Source: Desulfobacterales bacterium (GTDB lineage: Bacteria > Desulfobacterota > Desulfobacteria > Desulfobacterales > RPRI01). From it: DNA of 12,578 bases. Positions 11,635-12,578 of this stretch are shown here, piece after piece. The stretch covers positions 1 to 12,578 of the forward strand of contig JAGVOC010000444.1 of the NCBI GenBank assembly GCA_020052975.1. The letters run 5' to 3'. The notes under the pieces are model-generated. The model was not told the origin of the DNA. It saw only the letters and a list, made by a program, of their open reading frames with translations, and searched no databases. How positions within the stretch are numbered: position 1 is the first letter of the stretch; the number at the start of each line of letters is the position of its first letter. The position numbers were made by a program, and so were the translations under genes.

Positions 11635-11805
11635 TTGGACGATAGGACGATGTTTTCCAAGAGCGCCTATTTCAGGAAATTTAAGCGTAAGGTACTTCAT
11701 ATAGTGTTCTATCGTCCAGAAAAGAAAAATGAAGATATAAATATTATATATAATTAATAAATTTACTGGACGATTGTTTTTGTTTATCGTCCAGGGATCG
11801 TCCAG
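11635..11805. repeat. Iteron-like cluster with AT-rich core: candidate origin or operators
   Basis: Six 9-bp sites: TTGGACGAT (11635-11643), TAGGACGAT (11643-11651), ATCGTCCAG (11711-11719), CTGGACGAT (11766-11774), ATCGTCCAG (11786-11794) and ATCGTCCAG (11797-11805). Four are exact, two differ by one or two bases at the outer end. The sites at 11766 and 11786 form a perfect inverted pair around an 11-nt T-rich loop. Between the third and fourth lies about 45 bp of almost pure A/T (11720-11765). An iteron set next to an SF3 helicase gene and an AT-rich unwinding stretch is the usual origin layout for phage satellites and plasmids. A TATAAT (11749-11754) inside leaves a promoter/operator reading open. 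Confidence 0.6.
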
Positions 11806-11857
11806 AAATGCGGATCTGGCAATAATAAATAATAAAACAAAAAAAGGGAGGTTCACA

Positions 11858-12475
11858 ATGACGAAAAAAAAAGGAATGGAATCAACAGCAACCGTTGGAA
11901 TTAAAAAAATAGATTTAATACTCAGAGGAATGCCGGGCACCCCGCTTGTAGTTCATGCTTTTGCGGAAAAAGCAAAACAGGAAATACGCGACAAGCAGCA
12001 AAAAAAGGCTAAGAAGGCCCATGAAGAGCGCAACCCTTTGGCGGAATGTGAGGCAGCAAAATATGTTGATGAAATTGGTCGGGAATGTGCACCGATTACG
12101 GCTATAAAAAAAGCCATTATTTCTGCAGCAACAGCATTCGATGATATTACAAAGGTTGGGTTACGGCAGGCGCTTTTTGTGAGTGCGAAGTCAGGGCCAG
12201 GCCAGTTTGTGCCGATTGAAAATCATGACGGATCGCCAGCAATCGGCCTAATGAGGGAAGATGCGGTTACTATTGGAAAGGGTATACGCGGGCTAACTTA
12301 CAGGCCTGAATATAAGGATTGGCAGTTGAGTGTTTGTATTGAATATAATCCGCGGATAGTCAGCGAGGAACAACTGCTCGCATTAGTTGATCAAGCTGGC
12401 TGGGGAGTAGGTATTTGCGAGGGTAGACCGGAGCGGACAAGCTCATTAGGATGGGGCAGGTTTATAAGAGTTTAA
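11858..12475 (+). CDS. Conserved-looking phage protein of unknown function
   Basis: 205 residues from the ATG at 11858, with GGGAGG six bases upstream; the longer in-frame ATG at 11774 lies within the repeat cluster and is rejected. The N-terminus is Lys-rich (MTKKKGMESTATVGIKKIDL), residues 35-55 are a charged helix, and the last 120 residues look like a compact alpha/beta domain (PITAIKKAIISAATAF, LRQALFVSAK, GLTYRPEYKDWQLSVCIEYN, AGWGVGICEGRPERTSSLGW, GRF). This pattern recalls hypothetical proteins of tailed phages (RPE-x-WG-type ending). It is downstream of the iteron-like cluster and directly before the pentamer array. No function assigned. Confidence 0.65.
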   Translation: MTKKKGMESTATVGIKKIDLILRGMPGTPLVVHAFAEKAKQEIRDKQQKKAKKAHEERNPLAECEAAKYVDEIGRECAPITAIKKAIISAATAFDDITKVGLRQALFVSAKSGPGQFVPIENHDGSPAIGLMREDAVTIGKGIRGLTYRPEYKDWQLSVCIEYNPRIVSEEQLLALVDQAGWGVGICEGRPERTSSLGWGRFIRV

Positions 12476-12485
12476 AAACAAAAGC

Positions 12486-12578
12486 AATGGCAGGTGAGGC
12501 GCGGCCCGGCGGGGCATGGTCTGGCGCGGTTGGGTTTGGCAGGCGCGGTGAGGTATGGCGGGGTCGGGCATGGTAAGG
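12486..12578 (+). repeat. Degenerate period-5 array (YNNGG)n, runs off right edge
   Basis: After AATGG, every unit up to the window edge starts with C or T and ends in GG: 19 units in 93 nt, seventeen of five bases and two shortened to CAGG (12491-12494, 12540-12543). Examples are TGAGG, CGCGG, CATGG, CGGGG, TAAGG. The inner two positions vary freely while the pyrimidine and the GG do not. Some units recur in similar order (CAGG, CGCGG/TGAGG, CGGGG, CATGG) about 49 nt apart. One frame is open to the edge from 12488 without a ribosome site, and another (12487-12576) would give a 29-residue Gly/Arg/Trp peptide, so coding is not excluded. It begins 10 nt after the stop of the preceding gene. Confidence 0.85.

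Noticed and set aside
11766..11794. Terminator formed by the inverted ATCGTCCAG pair
   Set aside because: The 9-bp stem is not followed by a T-run on either strand, and the same 9-mer recurs outside the hairpin, which favours protein-binding sites.
12486..12578. CRISPR array or microsatellite
   Set aside because: Units are 5 nt, with no spacers and with free inner positions; neither CRISPR repeat-spacer layout nor exact tandem repetition fits.

Overview
The window looks like the left end of a prophage or prophage-like integrated element, inserted at a tRNA-Val(CAC) gene of a Gram-negative bacterium that probably has an exosortase/PEP-CTERM surface-sorting system. A Desulfobacterota-like anaerobe would fit (inference from a KaiC-family gene, a PEP-CTERM protein and the mix of small phage genes; no taxonomic marker gene is present). 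Host DNA occupies about 1-823: the 5' part of a KaiC-family ATPase gene, a REP-like hairpin, a decayed 5' end of an integrase gene, a tandem repeat and a rho-independent terminator that once followed the tRNA. The 3' half of tRNA-Val at 824-870 marks the left attachment site; the rebuilt tRNA should lie beyond the right edge.

The element begins with a leftward block (946-4246): zinc-ribbon coiled-coil protein, Xre-type repressor, membrane-anchored TerB-like protein, PEP-CTERM surface protein and tyrosine integrase. This looks like a lysogeny module that also carries two envelope-directed cargo genes; the PEP-CTERM gene overlaps the integrase start. Between 4285 and 5643 lies a compact patch of small unrecognised genes in alternating orientation, several of them preceded by copies of one leader sequence.

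From 5722 a rightward early operon starts with a CII/CP76-like regulator behind a perfect 12-bp palindrome. It continues through overlapping small genes: zinc-binding proteins, three tiny membrane proteins, a DUF1599/Nmad1-like protein and a TraR/DksA-family RNA polymerase regulator. It ends with a truncated DUF5131 (Gp37/Gp68) gene and a minimal ATP-dependent DNA ligase domain. A minor-tail-protein-like gene (9023-9781) follows in an unexpected place, then a D5/P4-type SF3 helicase (9996-11615).

Downstream of the helicase are six copies of a 9-bp motif (ATCGTCCAG on either strand) around a very AT-rich core: a candidate replication origin or operator cluster. A conserved-looking phage protein follows (11858-12475). 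The window then closes with a 93-nt array of degenerate pentamers of the form YNNGG that runs off the right edge; this array is the most unusual signal seen here and has no function I can name.
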